Positions 8,786 through 17,363 are shown, counted from the first letter of the stretch. The stretch is DNA of 50,670 nucleotides from Pseudochrobactrum sp. sp1633 (GCF_030376605.1 NZ_JARRAE010000020.1:1-50670), one strand, 5' to 3'. A program made the numbers and translations. Notes: generated by a model not told the origin, from the letters alone.

Positions 8786-9997
8786 ATGCTACAAGACAAA
8801 AGCGCTTTTGCGCAACTTTCGTCCGATGCGCGCATTCAGCGACATGCAAAACAGCTGTCTAAGCAATTGCAGCTGCTGCGTGAGAGATTGTTCCCACCGA
8901 CAGCAGAAAAGCTTCTCCGGACGTTCACTTCTGGAGAGGCAGCACAGCTAGTTGGCGTGTCCGATGGTTTTCTTCGTACCCTATCAAATGAGGGGCGAGG
9001 ACCTATACCTGAACAATCTTCTTCTGGCCGCCGCTCCTACACACTCGCTCAGGTGAATGAACTACGAGAGTATATGGCAAATGCGAAACCGAAGGACGTT
9101 TTGAGTTATCTCCCGCGCCGCCAGCCGGGCGAAAAGCTGCAAACTATCGCAGTGTCTAATTTCAAGGGCGGCAGCGCCAAGACGACGACGACCATCTATC
9201 TTGCACAGTATTTAGCTTTGCAAGGATATCGCGTTCTGGCCGTCGATCTTGATCCGCAAGCTTCACTCTCAACTATGCTTGGAATTCAACCCGAGTTCGA
9301 CCTTGATGATGGCGATACACTTTATGGTGCAATCCGCTACGACGATCAAAAACGACCGATGAAAGATATCATCCGCAAGACATACTTTACCGGACTAGAT
9401 CTGGTTCCAGGCAATCTCGAATTAATGGAGTTTGAACACGAAACGCCAACGGCGCTTCTGGAACGCAAGACTTCTAACACCGATATATTTTTTAAGCGCG
9501 TAGGGAATGCGCTCAGTGAAGTGGAAGCGGATTATGATATCGTCGTTATCGATTGTCCGCCACAGCTTGGATATCTGACGCTCGGTGCCGTTTGTGCCGC
9601 GACTAGCATCCTAATTACCGTTCACCCGCAAATGGTAGACGTAGCTTCGATGTCGCAATTCCTTCTGATGACATCAGATCTGCTTTCCGTTGTGCACAAA
9701 GCAGGCGGTGAACTTCAGCACGACATGATCAAGTACGTTATCACTCGACACGAACCTCATGACGGCCCTCAGGCTCAGATCGTCGGGCTCCTGAGAAGCC
9801 TATTTGGCGAAGAAGTTCTTGCTGCGACGGTACTTAAATCAACGGCGATTTCGGATGCCGGTCTCAGCAAACAGACCTTGTACGAAATAGAAAAAGGCCA
9901 GGTTCGGCGTCAAACATATGATCGAGCTATCGAGTCATTAGATGCAGTCAACAGTGAAATTCTCACCGGAATACAGAAAGCATGGGGGAGATCATGA
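8786..9997 (+). CDS. repA: RepA, ParA-type plasmid partition ATPase
   Basis: This 403-residue RepA is of normal length for repABC plasmids. An N-terminal helix-turn-helix region (about 40-110, FTSGEAAQLVGVSDGFLRTL) precedes a ParA/MinD ATPase domain with a deviant Walker A motif in SNFKGGSAKTTTT, the A' motif VDLDPQASLS and the Walker B motif VVIDCPPQLG. RepA drives plasmid segregation with RepB and represses the operon. ATG 8786 was chosen because AGGAG precedes it by six bases and it gives the family start. The stop overlaps repB by ATGA, indicating translational coupling. Confidence 0.97.
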   Translation: MLQDKSAFAQLSSDARIQRHAKQLSKQLQLLRERLFPPTAEKLLRTFTSGEAAQLVGVSDGFLRTLSNEGRGPIPEQSSSGRRSYTLAQVNELREYMANAKPKDVLSYLPRRQPGEKLQTIAVSNFKGGSAKTTTTIYLAQYLALQGYRVLAVDLDPQASLSTMLGIQPEFDLDDGDTLYGAIRYDDQKRPMKDIIRKTYFTGLDLVPGNLELMEFEHETPTALLERKTSNTDIFFKRVGNALSEVEADYDIVVIDCPPQLGYLTLGAVCAATSILITVHPQMVDVASMSQFLLMTSDLLSVVHKAGGELQHDMIKYVITRHEPHDGPQAQIVGLLRSLFGEEVLAATVLKSTAISDAGLSKQTLYEIEKGQVRRQTYDRAIESLDAVNSEILTGIQKAWGRS

Positions 9998-11025
9998 GCC
10001 GCAAGAGTATGCTCGCTGACATCATTGCCACCACTGCGCATGAAGCATCACAAGACGACAAGTCTGACGAGTTGGCCATGGCCAACTCGGAAAACGCATC
10101 TCATACAGAGAAACGCGTATTAGCTGGCTCGGTTAGAACTATGGGGCTAGCCCTTGATCGCATGGAGAACGAAAGTAAGGCACTTCATGAAGCTCTAGCG
10201 GCGGGAGAAACAGTTTTAGAACTCGACACAGATTTGATCGAAGGCTCATTTATTCGTGATCGTCTAGACAGCAACCTGGATGAGAGCGATGAACTTGTGC
10301 AATCCATTTTAACAAATGGCCAAGAAGTTCCCATTCTTGTTCGACAGCACCCTTTAAAACCTGAGCACTTCCAGGTCGCTTATGGCCATCGACGTTTGGC
10401 GGCCCTTCGACTACTTAGAAAGAAGGTGCGGGCGGTAGTTCGTACATTGAGCGATGAGCAGTTGGTCATTGCACAAGGTGTAGAGAATACAGCCCGAAAA
10501 GATCTGAGTTACATCGAGAAGGCGCTCTTCGCATACGGATTGGAGAATAAAGGCTTTTCGCGTGACATTATCGGACAAGCAGTTTCGCTAGACAAAGGCG
10601 AGCTTTCAAAGCTCATTTCAGTTGCCAAGCGCGTGCCTGACGATCTTATTAGAAAGATAGGGCCTGCTCCTGCAGCTGGTCGGCGTCGCTGGCAAGAACT
10701 CGCCGATTTGCTTGATGATAGCAAGCGGTCGGAAAATGCTCACACGCTCTGTTCTGATCCAAAATTTAGAGAGCTTAGCACTGATGATAGATTCATAACT
10801 GTCCTCAAAGCGTTGACTGTGCGTCCCGAAAAAGCTGCTGCGCCATCAAAGTCTTGGAGATCACATGATAATAGCGCAGCCTTCAGCATTACCAACAAAG
10901 TGAAAAAGGTCTCTATCGAGTTGTCCGACCCAAGTGGAGTTCTATTCGGAGAATGGTTATCCGACCATCTCGATTCACTCTACGAGGATTTCAAACGTGC
11001 CGAAAAGCTAAAAAACGGAGCTTAA
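9994..11025 (+). CDS. repB: RepB, ParB-type centromere-binding protein
   Basis: This 343-residue protein has a ParB N-terminal domain (SFIRDRLDSNLDESDELVQSILTNGQEVPILVR and YGHRRLAALRLL) and a central helix-turn-helix region (SRDIIGQAVSLDKGELSKLISVAKRVP). It should bind the three parS palindromes and work with RepA in partition. ATG 9994 overlaps the repA stop as ATGA and has GGGGGAG just upstream; an in-frame ATG at 9982 inside repA is less likely. One of the parS sites (10071-10086) lies inside this coding sequence, near its 5' end. Confidence 0.96.
   Translation: MSRKSMLADIIATTAHEASQDDKSDELAMANSENASHTEKRVLAGSVRTMGLALDRMENESKALHEALAAGETVLELDTDLIEGSFIRDRLDSNLDESDELVQSILTNGQEVPILVRQHPLKPEHFQVAYGHRRLAALRLLRKKVRAVVRTLSDEQLVIAQGVENTARKDLSYIEKALFAYGLENKGFSRDIIGQAVSLDKGELSKLISVAKRVPDDLIRKIGPAPAAGRRRWQELADLLDDSKRSENAHTLCSDPKFRELSTDDRFITVLKALTVRPEKAAAPSKSWRSHDNSAAFSITNKVKKVSIELSDPSGVLFGEWLSDHLDSLYEDFKRAEKLKNGA
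10071..10086. promoter_or_regulatory. parS: parS partition site 3, inside repB
   Basis: A third exact copy of GTTGGCCATGGCCAAC, placed in frame within codons 26-31 of repB where it encodes LAMAN. Keeping a full palindrome inside coding sequence argues for selection on the DNA site itself. Confidence 0.8.
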
Positions 11026-11033
11026 TACCAAAA

Positions 11034-11086
11034 GAAAAAGGCCCCCAAACGTTGCCGTCGTGGAAGCCTCTCTCGATCTTTAGCAA
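11034..11086 (-). ncRNA. repABC antisense RNA (ctRNA, incompatibility determinant)
   Basis: Between repB and repC the minus strand has a -35 TTGACA (11115-11120) and a -10 GATTCT (11092-11097) 17 bp apart. They are followed by a roughly 50-nt transcript that ends in a GC-rich hairpin (AGGCTTCC...GGGGGCCT) and a T run at about 11034. This is the usual place and design of the repABC counter-transcribed RNA, which pairs with the repC leader and lowers RepC synthesis. The exact ends are estimates. Confidence 0.8.
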
Positions 11087-11179
11087 GTCTGAGAATCGCA
11101 TTTCCATGAATCAGTGTCAAGAGTCATAGACGTCATTTTGGCGGGTGGATTTCTTTTGCCTTTTGAAAGGTGAGAAGGA

Positions 11180-12403
11180 ATGCAAATTCTGCAGACTGTC
11201 ACGTCCACTTTGCGTGGGCGATTGAAGTTGTTTGCCCAAAATCCAGATCTGCCGAAGAAGCAGGGAAGTGGGGTAAACAGATGGGTGATCTACAAACAGC
11301 TCTGTGTGGCCAAGTCAGCCTTTGATCTAAATGATCGGTGCCTGGCGGTACTCAGTTCGCTTTTGTCATTTCTCCCTGACGATGACATGAATGAGAAAAC
11401 CGGTCTGGTTGTTTTCCCATCCAATCGTCAGCTTTCGCTGCGCGCCCATGGCATGCCGGAATCAACATTGCGCCGCCATCTCGCTTCACTCGTTGAAGCA
11501 GGGATTATCGCGCGTAAGGACAGCCCAACCCGCAAACGCTATGCACATAAGGATAGGGAAGGGGGCATTGAACTTGCCTTCGGCTTTTCCTTTGCCCCTT
11601 TGTTCGATCGTGCCTGCGAAATCGCCACCGTTGCGGATCAGGTTCTCAGTGATCAAAAAGCCCTGAAACGGCTTCGCGATGAAGTATCCGTCATACGACG
11701 AGATATTGCGGCGGCGTTTGCAGACAACACCGATATTTCCGGGAACCTTAGTGTTGATCTTCAAGAGATGTTTGTCCGTTTCCGTCATGTTGTGGATGCC
11801 ATTCCGCGCCGTGCATCATTCGACGAACTGACCGTCATCAAGGCCAATCTTGACGCTATTGGCGATGAAGTAGCTATCGCTTTGAATAATATGGAAAATG
11901 TTCCGGAAATGAGCGGCAGCGTCGCTCAATCTGAGCGGCAGCATAATGAATCCCTGCCAGAATCCCTTTTTGAATCTCAAAATGGCAAAAAGATTGATTT
12001 GAAGGTGTTTTCTTCGGAAGCCACTGTTCCTGTGAATCTCGAAAGAGAGGACCGAGTTCAGGTTACTCCTTCAATCTCTCTCGATCAGGTGCTTCGAACA
12101 TGCCCGGATATCCGCGAATATGGTGCAAACGGGATTGCCTCATGGCGTGATCTCCATGATGCTTCACGAATGGTCTCTGGTTTCCTCGGCATCAGCCACT
12201 CGGCCTATCAGGAAGCGATATCCTCCATGGGCGCGGAAACTGCATCGACCGCTATTGCCTGGATTCTCCAGAAACTGGCAACCATCAATTCGCCTGGCGG
12301 CTATTTGCGATCTCTGACCCAGAAGGCAAGGCGAGGGGGCTTTTCAATCAGTCAGCTTCTGTTTTCCGGGATGAGGGCGAACCAGGCGCTCTACCAAGCA
12401 TGA
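11180..12403 (+). CDS. repC: RepC replication initiator of the repABC operon
   Basis: This 407-residue RepC has the conserved N-terminal winged-helix region (VNRWVIYKQLCVAKSAFDLNDRCLAVLSSLLSFLP and FPSNRQLSLRAHGMPESTLRRHLASLVEAGIIARKDSPTRKRYA) and the C-terminal region with TASTAIAWILQKLATINSPGGYLRSLT. It is the initiator of replication, and in this family the origin usually lies within the repC gene. GAGAAGGA directly precedes the ATG. Expression is probably limited by the antisense RNA in the repB-repC gap. The stop overlaps the next gene by ATGA. Confidence 0.96.
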   Translation: MQILQTVTSTLRGRLKLFAQNPDLPKKQGSGVNRWVIYKQLCVAKSAFDLNDRCLAVLSSLLSFLPDDDMNEKTGLVVFPSNRQLSLRAHGMPESTLRRHLASLVEAGIIARKDSPTRKRYAHKDREGGIELAFGFSFAPLFDRACEIATVADQVLSDQKALKRLRDEVSVIRRDIAAAFADNTDISGNLSVDLQEMFVRFRHVVDAIPRRASFDELTVIKANLDAIGDEVAIALNNMENVPEMSGSVAQSERQHNESLPESLFESQNGKKIDLKVFSSEATVPVNLEREDRVQVTPSISLDQVLRTCPDIREYGANGIASWRDLHDASRMVSGFLGISHSAYQEAISSMGAETASTAIAWILQKLATINSPGGYLRSLTQKARRGGFSISQLLFSGMRANQALYQA

Positions 12404-12681
12404 GTGCGAAACGTTCTCCGAAAATTGCCCGCAAAATTGGCTCGGGCCTCGTCGTGGGAATGATTTTCTGGTTGGTTTGGGAGGGCGTGCACGGGCTCAT
12501 GCGCATAATACAAGACGGTAGGATCATTAATCGCCGGGGACCTGACGTCTATATCGGCGACAGCCCCTTCATTTTCTGGGCTCTAAGCGGGTTTTTTGCG
12601 CTCGGCATAATCCTTACGATCGGTTTAGGGGTGATTTGTTTGTTGGACCTGCTCTCGCTCTTCCGACGTTCTGACTACTAG
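12400..12681 (+). CDS. Small two-helix membrane protein
   Basis: This 93-residue protein has two predicted transmembrane segments, about residues 13-35 (IGSGLVVGMIFWLVWEGVHG) and about 58-86 (FIFWALSGFFALGIILTIGL), with a basic N-terminus (MSAKRSPKIARK). The ATG overlaps the repC stop as ATGA, so it is probably translated from the repABC message. I do not recognise the family. Confidence 0.55.
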   Translation: MSAKRSPKIARKIGSGLVVGMIFWLVWEGVHGLMRIIQDGRIINRRGPDVYIGDSPFIFWALSGFFALGIILTIGLGVICLLDLLSLFRRSDY

Positions 12682-12726
12682 ATGGTGACTATTCCACAAT
12701 GACAAGGGTTAGGATCGATTATACCG

Positions 12727-12900
12727 ATGACTGGCGCAGATAAGACGAGGCGCGGAAAACTCTGGGGCATTAAGCAGGCGATTGCTACCGCGATGGACGC
12801 GCAAAGAATGGCACTGAAACTTTCCAGCGACCATGGATTGCCATCGCTGGATGTTGAGGACATTGATCGTCAGAGTGGTGTGATATTCAGTGTTTCGTAA
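12727..12900 (+). CDS. Small hypothetical protein
   Basis: A 57-codon frame (starts MTGADKTRRGKLWGIKQAI, ends GVIFSVS) with normal amino-acid use and a likely amphipathic helix at residues 10-35. There is no strong ribosome-binding site. It follows the membrane protein by 45 bp on the same strand. Function unknown; existence uncertain. Confidence 0.3.
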   Translation: MTGADKTRRGKLWGIKQAIATAMDAQRMALKLSSDHGLPSLDVEDIDRQSGVIFSVS

Positions 12901-12966
12901 ACCACAGAAGGCGAACTATTTGTTGTGATTAAAGTTCATTCAAACTGTGCGCAGTGGTCCGCTTTC

Positions 12967-13143
12967 TTAAAGGATGCCGCGCAGTGGCGTGTTTGAGGTC
13001 AACAGACTGTACACGACAACCATGATGGCGATCAAAGCCATCGACATGACAAAAACGGCGACGAATAGCCGTACGTGTCGCCGGTGACTGAAGGATGATT
13101 GGCCAATCCAATCGATCTTTGACGGAGGATGGTTGTCGTTCAT
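12967..13143 (-). CDS. Small single-span membrane protein
   Basis: A 58-residue product from the ATG at 13143 (an in-frame GTG at 13191 would add 16 residues) has a basic stretch (SHRRHVRLF) followed by one strong hydrophobic span, VAVFVMSMALIAIMVVVYSL. It probably sits in the inner membrane. No family was recognised and no clear ribosome-binding site is visible. Confidence 0.4.
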   Translation of the reverse strand: MNDNHPPSKIDWIGQSSFSHRRHVRLFVAVFVMSMALIAIMVVVYSLLTSNTPLRGIL

Positions 13144-13326
13144 TTGTCCATATTGCGCGCAAAACCTCAAAAACAGCTCACGATTGAACACTGTGCTTGC
13201 AAAATATTCATGAACGCAGGAGTGTCAGAAAACGCATGAACTCTATCGCCAAGCGCTACCGCACATCGAAACGTATGCCGCCTTTTGACAGCTTCAATAA
13301 GCTTTGTCAGCCTTACGAGTAAAAAA

Positions 13327-13794
13327 TCAACTACGCAGTCTCCCGAGGAGGGAGGCCCGGATCAAATCTCTTTTGTTTTCTGCTGCTGGAACAGTGGAGG
13401 TGACAATTCCAGGCTCTGGCGCTTGGCTGGTTTGCTGTATGAAGGTTTGCAGCCACTTATGAGCATTTTGCCTGTCAGCATCTGACACAGGTTCAACGGG
13501 ATTGCCGTCGCCGTCATGACGCATGGCGCCTTCATGGCTACAGCTGAGATAGTAGCGCTTGGAACGAACATAAGCGCCAATCGCACGACGAAGAGCCTTA
13601 ACGCTGGCTTCAGGCTTGAGGAGAGGCGAAAGCTGCTGAAAGAAGCCGATCGATACGGAACGGATCGGATCGCCAGTCTCGCTGGGCAAAACGCCCAGGG
13701 GCTGTGTCAACAGTGCTTCAATTGCCTTGGATCTACGCAGATCCTTTTCTGTCGCGCGTATTGGCTTCGCGATGACTGCGGTGTTAGTGTTCAT
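13327..13794 (-). CDS. ProQ/FinO-family RNA chaperone
   Basis: This 155-residue protein carries a ProQ/FinO domain at about residues 20-115. Signatures are IEALLTQPLGVLP, the conserved core VKALRRAIGAYVRSKRYY, and HEGAMRHDGDGNPVEPVSDADR. Members bind structured RNAs and help sRNA or antisense RNA regulation; FinO itself stabilises the FinP antisense RNA that represses F-plasmid transfer. The ATG at 13794 follows a GGGGGGA ribosome-binding site. A plasmid-borne copy close to two antisense-controlled rep genes suggests a role in copy-number or transfer control, which is inference. Confidence 0.85.
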   Translation of the reverse strand: MNTNTAVIAKPIRATEKDLRRSKAIEALLTQPLGVLPSETGDPIRSVSIGFFQQLSPLLKPEASVKALRRAIGAYVRSKRYYLSCSHEGAMRHDGDGNPVEPVSDADRQNAHKWLQTFIQQTSQAPEPGIVTSTVPAAENKRDLIRASLLGRLRS

Positions 13795-14337
13795 TTCATA
13801 TATCCCCCCGCGTCGGATGCTCTGATGAGGCCTATGGATAGAATGTGGGCAGAGTTTGACCGTTGTTGATGTTACCGCAATGTAAAAAGGTCCCGAAATT
13901 TCAATCAAACCACTGCATAGGCAATGCGTTCTTGGACAGTGACTAGGCCGTCACAAATTGGGCGCTTGCTTTTTATTGCAAGCATGAAATAATTGTTGAA
14001 ATAAAAAACGATGGCCTGAAACTCTCGTTTTCAGGATGGAATCGATAGGAAACACTGATAAATAAGGTTTTAGGGGGCTAGCTATGCATAATAATATTCT
14101 AATATTCTAGGTTTTACCAGTCAGGAAAGAGAAGGGGGGGGTGAATGTATAAGAGTCATAAATATAAGAGGTACTTTTAGTAAAAGTGATCTTTAAATTA
14201 ATAGAAAGTAGTATAATTAATTATAATTATATGATATTATAAATTATAAATATTTGGTATTTTTTGTTAGGGGAATTTTGGGGCCAAATACAGTGTATGC
14301 AAAAGAGTTCAATTAATAGCTGGCGTGAGTTCTAATT
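13795..14337. other. AT-rich intergenic region
   Basis: No gene seen. About 14080-14280 is unusually AT-rich, with long runs of A/T only near 14195-14265. It contains a tandem AATATTCT pair (about 14093-14108) and an ACTTTT/AAAAGT inverted repeat (14173-14187). A G8 run lies at about 14135. This could hold promoters, protein-binding sites or an origin-type unwinding region; nothing in it proves a function. Confidence 0.4.
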
Positions 14338-14734
14338 TTGGTGGCGGCAGTGGCGGTCTTCGATAATTCAAATATACTTCTCAACCCCTTTGTCGTCCTG
14401 TCGATTAATCCGTCGGCCACGAAAGAACAGGTTGCCGAAGCTTATGACGAAAAACAAGCGGATGGTGACGTTAACGATCAATTACTGCGCGACTCTCGGA
14501 GAGTTCTTCTTATTCCCAATCAGCGCTTGAGCGCTGAGTTATCCTATCTGATAGATACACCAGAGCGTACAGCCCAACATACGTTAAAGCGGCTACGTAA
14601 ATCTACCGATACTTCGGACACGTTGTCATCGGCATTGGCTTTGTCACCGGTCTCTCGTTTGAATGTCCTTGGACACATTGGATCCATCTCAAGCACAAGT
14701 GAATTGGCCTGCTGCCGGTTTTTCGGACGCGAGG

Positions 14735-15595
14735 TTAAGCTAATCCCACCTTGGTTTCAAAGTCATTGGGGCTGAGATAGCCCAGTGTCGAGTGGCGCCG
14801 CTTAGGATTGTAGAAGCGCTCAATGTAATCGAACACATCTGCTTTGGCATCACTCCTCGTTCGATATACCTTCCGTGCTGTTCTTTCCGTTTTCAACGAT
14901 GAGAAGAAGCTCTCCATTGCGGCGTTATCCCAGACATTTCCAGATCGGCTCATTGAGCATGTAATTCCTTGGTCTCCTATGAGACGCTGGAACTGCTCGC
15001 TCGTATATTGGCTTCCTTGATCAGAATGATGCAGGAGCGCATCTGGTTTTCCTCGACGCCAGATCGCCATGATCAGTGCATCAGTGACGAGTTGAGCCGT
15101 CATATTGGCATTCATTGACCAGCCAACGACACGGCGTGAGAACAGATCGATGACTGCTGCGACATACAGCCAACCTTCTGCCGTCAAAATATAGGTGAAG
15201 TCCGCTACCCATTTCTGGTTCGGACGCTCTGCCGAGAACTGGCGGTCCAGCACATTTGGCATGATGACAGCACGATCACCGGCATCCTTTGGCAAACCAC
15301 GCCGCCTCGGCCTGGCTCTCAGCGCATTCAAGCGCATTAGTCGCTCGATACGATGAAGACCACAGCATAACCCTTCCGCCAGAATATCGTGCCAGACTCG
15401 CCTGGCACCATAAGTGCGGTCACTGGACTGGAAACTCTGCTTGATCATTTCCAGCAGCACTCCATCATAGCGTGCACGTTCACTCGGAGAACGATTGAAC
15501 CAGGCGTGAAAGCCTGAACGAGAAACTCCTAGCGTTTCGCATAGCCATGCCACCGGCCAGATCGAGCGGTGCTTTGCAATAAACGCAAACTTCAT
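14735..15595 (-). CDS. IS3-family transposase OrfB
   Basis: This 286-residue catalytic subunit has a HTH_21-type N-terminal part (CETLGVSRSGFHAWFNRSPSERAR) and an rve integrase core. Acidic residues are visible in WVADFTYI, HHSDQGSQYTSEQF and DNAAMESFFSSLKTE, the D-D-35-E arrangement. It is full length. Its ATG overlaps the orfA stop as ATGA; in IS3 elements the two products are often fused by frameshifting. Confidence 0.93.
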   Translation of the reverse strand: MKFAFIAKHRSIWPVAWLCETLGVSRSGFHAWFNRSPSERARYDGVLLEMIKQSFQSSDRTYGARRVWHDILAEGLCCGLHRIERLMRLNALRARPRRRGLPKDAGDRAVIMPNVLDRQFSAERPNQKWVADFTYILTAEGWLYVAAVIDLFSRRVVGWSMNANMTAQLVTDALIMAIWRRGKPDALLHHSDQGSQYTSEQFQRLIGDQGITCSMSRSGNVWDNAAMESFFSSLKTERTARKVYRTRSDAKADVFDYIERFYNPKRRHSTLGYLSPNDFETKVGLA

Positions 15596-15886
15596 ATCGC
15601 GTCCCTGGCAAAGTAGGCTGCGGCCTTTTTTAGGATATCACGCTCCGCTTTAAGCTTTGCGACCTCGCGACGAAGCTTTTCAATTTCAAGCTGCTCCGGC
15701 TTCATCTGTCCTTTTCCAGGAAAGGACTGGCTTGGGTCATCGTCGTATTCCCTAGCCCATTTGCGCAGGACACTCACGTGGACATCCAGATCACGTGCCG
15801 CCTGGGCAACTGCAACCCCACGTTCTCTGACCAGTTTAACTGCCTCAAGCTTATATTCGCGACTGAATATTCTTCTCTACATTCAT
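15592..15886 (-). pseudogene. IS3-family OrfA, apparent frameshift near the start
   Basis: The protein reads SREYKLEAVKLVRERGVAVA, then VLRKWAREYDDDPSQSFPGKG and a leucine-rich C-terminal helix (LEIEKLRREVAKLKAERDILK), which is a normal IS3 helix-turn-helix plus leucine zipper. The expected ATG at 15886 gives MNVEKN and then runs into a stop: the distance to the end of the gene is not a multiple of three, so one extra base near 15868 breaks the frame. This may be a real inactivating change or a sequence error. Confidence 0.65.
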
Positions 15887-16661
15887 ATTCTCCGGTTTCA
15901 CGAGAAGCATCTTAACTCGATGTCCATGAAACCGGCAGCAGGCCAATAAGCTAGATCAGGCGCTTAGCGTAAGGGTCGGTAAAGAAGTAAGTGAGCTTAG
16001 AAAGCGCTTTGAAAAGCGCAGAGAACAGTTAACCCTGACAAACGATGCCGACGTGAGGCGGTCAGTCGTAGAGGATTGTCGAGCCATTCGGCAGGAAATT
16101 AGCAACATTAAAAGCCGGCCTGACAATGTAAGACTGGTGCTCAAAGACGACATTGAAGAGTTCGCTAACCGAGTATCGTCTTTCAACAGTGATTTAATTG
16201 ATGAAGCTACCGCTGCGAAGATTGGTCGCCTGGCTGCTCATGCTCGCACTGTATTGGACGACAATAGCGGAGTGGCATTGGGGGAAAGCATTAAGTCATT
16301 GCAAGAAGCGCGTTCGCTTGCCTTTACGTCGCTAGCGAAAAACCCAGGATTCTGGGTAGGACTTTTCGAAGAACTCGCCGTGGAAAGATCAAATGCCGTA
16401 AATAAAATAATACATGATGAGCTGGTCGCAAAAGGACAGCATGCTATCAATGCAGATGATATCGATACCCTCCGTTCTGTAGTCTTCGATATGAGAGCTA
16501 ATTCGATAAAAGAGCCATCATCAGGAAGCAGCGCAATTTCAGGACTAATGAAGGGGTAAGACAAGGGTTTTCCGGACGACCCTGTCTTCTGGAAGAAATC
16601 AGAGTGGTTCGAAACACTTCATCTACGGTAAACCGGATATCGCTTTGGCTGAACTCAACCA

Positions 16662-17045
16662 TTATAGAACCGAGCGCAGGTCCGTCTGAACGAAGTCATC
16701 TCCTACATAGAGCAATGGACAGCCATGCTCGTGAGCAACTTCATAGGAAAAGCAGTCACCATAGTTGAGCGAGGCTGGGTGAATGCCTTTGCCCCATCTG
16801 GCGTAAGCGTTGGCCACCCGGCGTGCGGAAGCGGCTGTCACGGATACGATTTCGAAGCCGAGCCCGGAAATCAACGCGTCAACCTCTTCGCCGACATTAC
16901 GTCGCGCAGCAACAATTAGGGCTTCAGTAACTGTTCCGGCGGAAATCAATAGCTCATCAGCCTGTTCGATTGCCGTCATGCAAGCTTCGCCTTTGGGCTC
17001 ATTGAGCACGATCGCCATGAGCGCGGATGTATCGACAGCAATCAT
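16662..17045 (-). CDS. vapC: VapC-type PIN-domain ribonuclease toxin
   Basis: This 127-residue PIN-domain protein starts MIAVDTSALMAIVLNEP, which holds the first catalytic aspartate. It has the mid-domain acidic residues in VTEALIVAARR and a C-terminal NYGDCFSYEVA and GDDFVQTDL, matching the quartet of acids that bind magnesium. VapC toxins cleave tRNA or rRNA. The start overlaps the antitoxin gene by 4 bp, giving antitoxin-toxin order on the minus strand. Confidence 0.92.
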   Translation of the reverse strand: MIAVDTSALMAIVLNEPKGEACMTAIEQADELLISAGTVTEALIVAARRNVGEEVDALISGLGFEIVSVTAASARRVANAYARWGKGIHPASLNYGDCFSYEVAHEHGCPLLYVGDDFVQTDLRSVL

Positions 17046-17299
17046 ACGGGCATCCCATCGTCGTCATAAAGAAAGTCCTGGCTACGCGCAGCATTAGCCC
17101 CGGGTAATGCTTTAGTCGCTGCCGTTGCCCTCACCCTTTCCATCAAAGCGCGTCGGCCCTTGGGGCCGGGCGCTGCCGCAACGGCTACAAGGCGTGCGAT
17201 CTCATGGCCGCGACGAGTCAAAATGACCTCATCCCCGGCTTCCGCCCGCTTAACCAGTTCGGTGAGCTGTCCTTTCGCGTCACTGACAGATACGCGCAT
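17042..17299 (-). CDS. Phd/YefM-type antitoxin of VapC
   Basis: This 85-residue protein begins MRVSVSDAKGQLTELVKRAEAGDEVILTRRGHEIARLV, the Phd/YefM DNA-binding fold. A C-terminal tail (LPGANAARSQDFLYDDDGMPV) would thread into the PIN toxin. It neutralises VapC and should repress the operon at the repeated ATGGTCCAT boxes just upstream. Confidence 0.9.
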   Translation of the reverse strand: MRVSVSDAKGQLTELVKRAEAGDEVILTRRGHEIARLVAVAAAPGPKGRRALMERVRATAATKALPGANAARSQDFLYDDDGMPV

Positions 17300-17363
17300 G
17301 GTCCATGTTCCTTTGGGTTTCGTTCATACTTAGCGTAAGAAATGGTCCATGTTGTGGTCCATG
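17298..17363. promoter_or_regulatory. Repeated ATGGTCCAT boxes upstream of the vapBC-type operon
   Basis: TGGTCCATG occurs three times, at 17299-17307, 17343-17351 and 17355-17363; the last two are 12 bp apart. The core ATGGTCCAT is itself palindromic (ATGG/CCAT). The first box covers the antitoxin start codon. This is a plausible autoregulatory operator for the Phd-type antitoxin. Confidence 0.6.

Larger units (their letters stand above)
14710..15940 (-). mobile_element. IS3-family insertion sequence
   Basis: The element is 1231 bp. Its ends begin TGCTGCCGGTTT and finish with the inverted counterpart, with imperfect inverted repeats reaching GAGGTTAAG / GAGTTAAG inside. A 4-bp GGCC lies on both sides (14706-14709 and 15941-15944) as target duplication. 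It carries orfA and orfB on the minus strand in the usual overlapping order. The TG...CA ends and the DDE orfB fit IS3. Confidence 0.85.
14338..16559 (+). pseudogene. Helical protein gene split by an IS3-family element
   Basis: Two open segments, 14338-14709 and 15945-16559, join in frame once the insertion sequence and one GGCC duplication are removed, giving about 328 codons. The N-terminal part (NPFVVLSINPSATKEQVAEAY, LLIPNQRLSAELSYLID) weakly resembles a DnaJ-type domain but lacks an HPD motif. The remainder is charged and helical with coiled-coil character (VSELRKRFEKRREQL). Start codons available are TTG 14338 and GTG 14341. The family is not recognised. Downstream, 16560-16661 has a short coding-like tail (FPDDPVFWKKSEWFETLH) that may be a fragment of the next gene. 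Confidence 0.6.
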
